This document shows positions 6,263 through 7,622 of a stretch of 7,622 nt of DNA, piece after piece; the stretch's first letter is position 1, and every line of letters starts with the position of its first letter. This DNA comes from Myxococcota bacterium (GTDB taxonomy: Bacteria; Myxococcota_A; Polyangia; HGW-17), in assembly GCA_018821745.1 (NCBI GenBank), contig JAHJLU010000180.1, positions 1 through 7,622 on the forward strand. The letters run 5' to 3'. Position numbers and translations under genes: made by a program. The notes beneath the pieces are model-generated. The model was not told where the DNA came from and did no database searches. It saw only the letters and a list, made by a program, of their open reading frames with translations.

Positions 6263-7622
6263 ATGGACCCTAAGCATATTAGAAATTTTAGTATCATCGC
6301 CCACATCGACCACGGTAAATCCACCCTGGCCGACCGCATTCTTGAGCTTACCGGAGTGGTTGAGGAGCGGGATCGACGGGCCCAGTATCTCGATAAAATG
6401 GACCTGGAGCGGGAGCGCGGCATCACCATCAAGGCGCAATCCGTGCGCATCCCCTACACATATAAAGGTGAAGAGTATATCCTCAACCTCATCGACACCC
6501 CGGGCCACGTGGACTTCAACTACGAGGTCTCCAAAAGCCTGGCCGCCTGCGAGGGTGCTGTTCTCATTGTGGACGCCACCCAGGGGGTGGAAGCCCAGAC
6601 CCTGGCCAACGTCTACCTGGCCATTGACCAGAACCTGGAGATCATTCCCGTCCTCAACAAGATCGATCTCCCCTCCTCGGATCCCGAGCGGGTCATGGAA
6701 GAGATCGAGGAGATCATTGGCATCGAGGCCCACGACGCCCCCCTCATCAGCGCCAAGGAAGGGATCGGCATCGCCGCGGTCCTGGACATGATCGTCGAGC
6801 GGGTGCCTCCGCCCGAGGACCTTCGGGACGAGCCCCTCAGGGCCCTGGTCTTTGACTCCTGGTACGACACCTACGTGGGCGCCATCGCGCTGGTCCGTGT
6901 GGGCGCCGGGAGAATCCGAAAGGGGGACCGAATCCACTTTATGGCCAAGGGGAAAGCCTTTGAAGTCTCAAAGATAGGTGTCTTTGCCCCCGAGGCAATG
7001 GAAGTTGCCGAGCTCTCCTCCGGGGAGGTGGGTTTTGTGGTCGCCTCCATGAAGGATATAGCTGACATCGCCGTGGGTGACACCATGACCCACCAGGACC
7101 GGCCCACCACCAAGCCCTACGCCGGGTTCCGCGAAGCGCAGCCCATGGTCTTTTCAGGGCTATATCCCGTTGAGAATGCCGACTATGAGGCACTCAAAGA
7201 CGCACTGGAGAAGCTCAAGCTCAACGACTCCTCCTTTGGGTTCGAGCCCGAGACCTCCCTGGCTCTTGGCTACGGCTTCCGCTGCGGCTACCTGGGACTC
7301 CTGCACATGGAGATTATCCAGGAGCGCCTGGAGCGTGAATACGACCTGGACATGATCACCACGGCCCCCACGGTTACATACAAAATTGTAATGAAAACCG
7401 GGGAGGTAATCTGGATCGACAACCCCGCAAAGCTCCCCCCCATCATGGGCATAGCGGAGATCCACGAGCCCTATATCGAGACCGACATCCACGTGCCCGA
7501 GATGTATGTGGGGGCGGTCATGAAGCTGGCTCTCGAGCGGCGCGGATCCCAGGTGGATATGCAGTACCACGGCCACAACCGTGTCATCATCACCTATATG
7601 CTGCCCCTGGGGGAGGTGATCT
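6263..7622 (+). CDS. lepA: Elongation factor 4 (LepA), 5' part, runs off the right edge
   Basis: This is a translational GTPase that binds the ribosome and is proposed to back-translocate stalled ribosomes or help initiation and 30S biogenesis. The window holds 453 codons of a protein normally near 600 residues. Visible G motifs are AHIDHGKST (13-21), RGITI (52-56), DTPGH (78-82), NKID (132-135) and SAK (163-165). The EF-Tu-like beta-barrel domain 2 follows (about 190-280), then domain III with the LepA-typical LGYGFRCGYLGLLHMEII (335-352) and the start of the next domain. Missing from the window are the rest of that domain and the LepA-specific C-terminal domain. The start is the ATG at 6263, five bases after AAAGGAG. 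LepA rather than EF-G or TypA is supported by IRNFSIIAHIDHGKST and the CGYLGLLHMEI segment. Confidence 0.97.
   Translation, partial: MDPKHIRNFSIIAHIDHGKSTLADRILELTGVVEERDRRAQYLDKMDLERERGITIKAQSVRIPYTYKGEEYILNLIDTPGHVDFNYEVSKSLAACEGAVLIVDATQGVEAQTLANVYLAIDQNLEIIPVLNKIDLPSSDPERVMEEIEEIIGIEAHDAPLISAKEGIGIAAVLDMIVERVPPPEDLRDEPLRALVFDSWYDTYVGAIALVRVGAGRIRKGDRIHFMAKGKAFEVSKIGVFAPEAMEVAELSSGEVGFVVASMKDIADIAVGDTMTHQDRPTTKPYAGFREAQPMVFSGLYPVENADYEALKDALEKLKLNDSSFGFEPETSLALGYGFRCGYLGLLHMEIIQERLEREYDLDMITTAPTVTYKIVMKTGEVIWIDNPAKLPPIMGIAEIHEPYIETDIHVPEMYVGAVMKLALERRGSQVDMQYHGHNRVIITYMLPLGEVI

Noticed and set aside
5176..6450. A 424-codon minus-strand open frame across the GH114 gene and into lepA
   Set aside because: It is antisense to two well-identified genes, has a Val/Asp-rich composition mirroring their codons, and crosses the intergenic promoter region.

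Overview
The window reads as part of a GC-rich Gram-negative chromosome, most likely a former-Deltaproteobacteria lineage such as Myxococcota or Bradymonadota. That placement is inference from style, not from a phylogeny. The clues are GC-ending codons, a secreted protein with thrombospondin-type-3-like Asp repeats and a Cys-rich tail, and a lipoprotein whose lipobox is followed by an (Asn-Asn-Val)n tether. No rRNA, tRNA, CRISPR array, insertion sequence or phage gene was seen.

Layout from left to right. (1) The 3' end of a plus-strand secreted protein with three 21-residue DxDxDGxPDxCDxC repeats and a tail carrying 25 Cys (1-618). (2) A convergent spacer of 178 bp (619-796). (3) A minus-strand pair: a PadR-family repressor (start taken as 2030) overlapping by 14 bp a five-helix membrane protein that joins a HAAS/DUF1700-like region to two copies of a 'putative sensor' membrane domain (797-1669). 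(4) A minus-strand pair in which trpS (tryptophanyl-tRNA synthetase, 4079-5062) overlaps by ATGA a 632-residue protein of unknown function with a TraB/PrgY-like N-terminus (2184-4082). (5) A 164-bp divergent promoter region. (6) A plus-strand lipoprotein of glycoside hydrolase family 114 (5227-6138). (7) The first three quarters of lepA (elongation factor 4), which runs off the right edge (6263-7622).

The genes do not form one pathway. trpS and lepA are translation housekeeping genes. The GH114 lipoprotein and the Cys-rich protein are envelope or secreted products. The PadR/HAAS pair looks like a self-contained, autoregulated membrane-stress or signalling module, with two palindromes just upstream of padR. 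The least explained item is the large TraB-like protein translationally coupled to trpS. I see no clear multi-gene novel system; that coupling and the duplicated sensor protein are the best leads.
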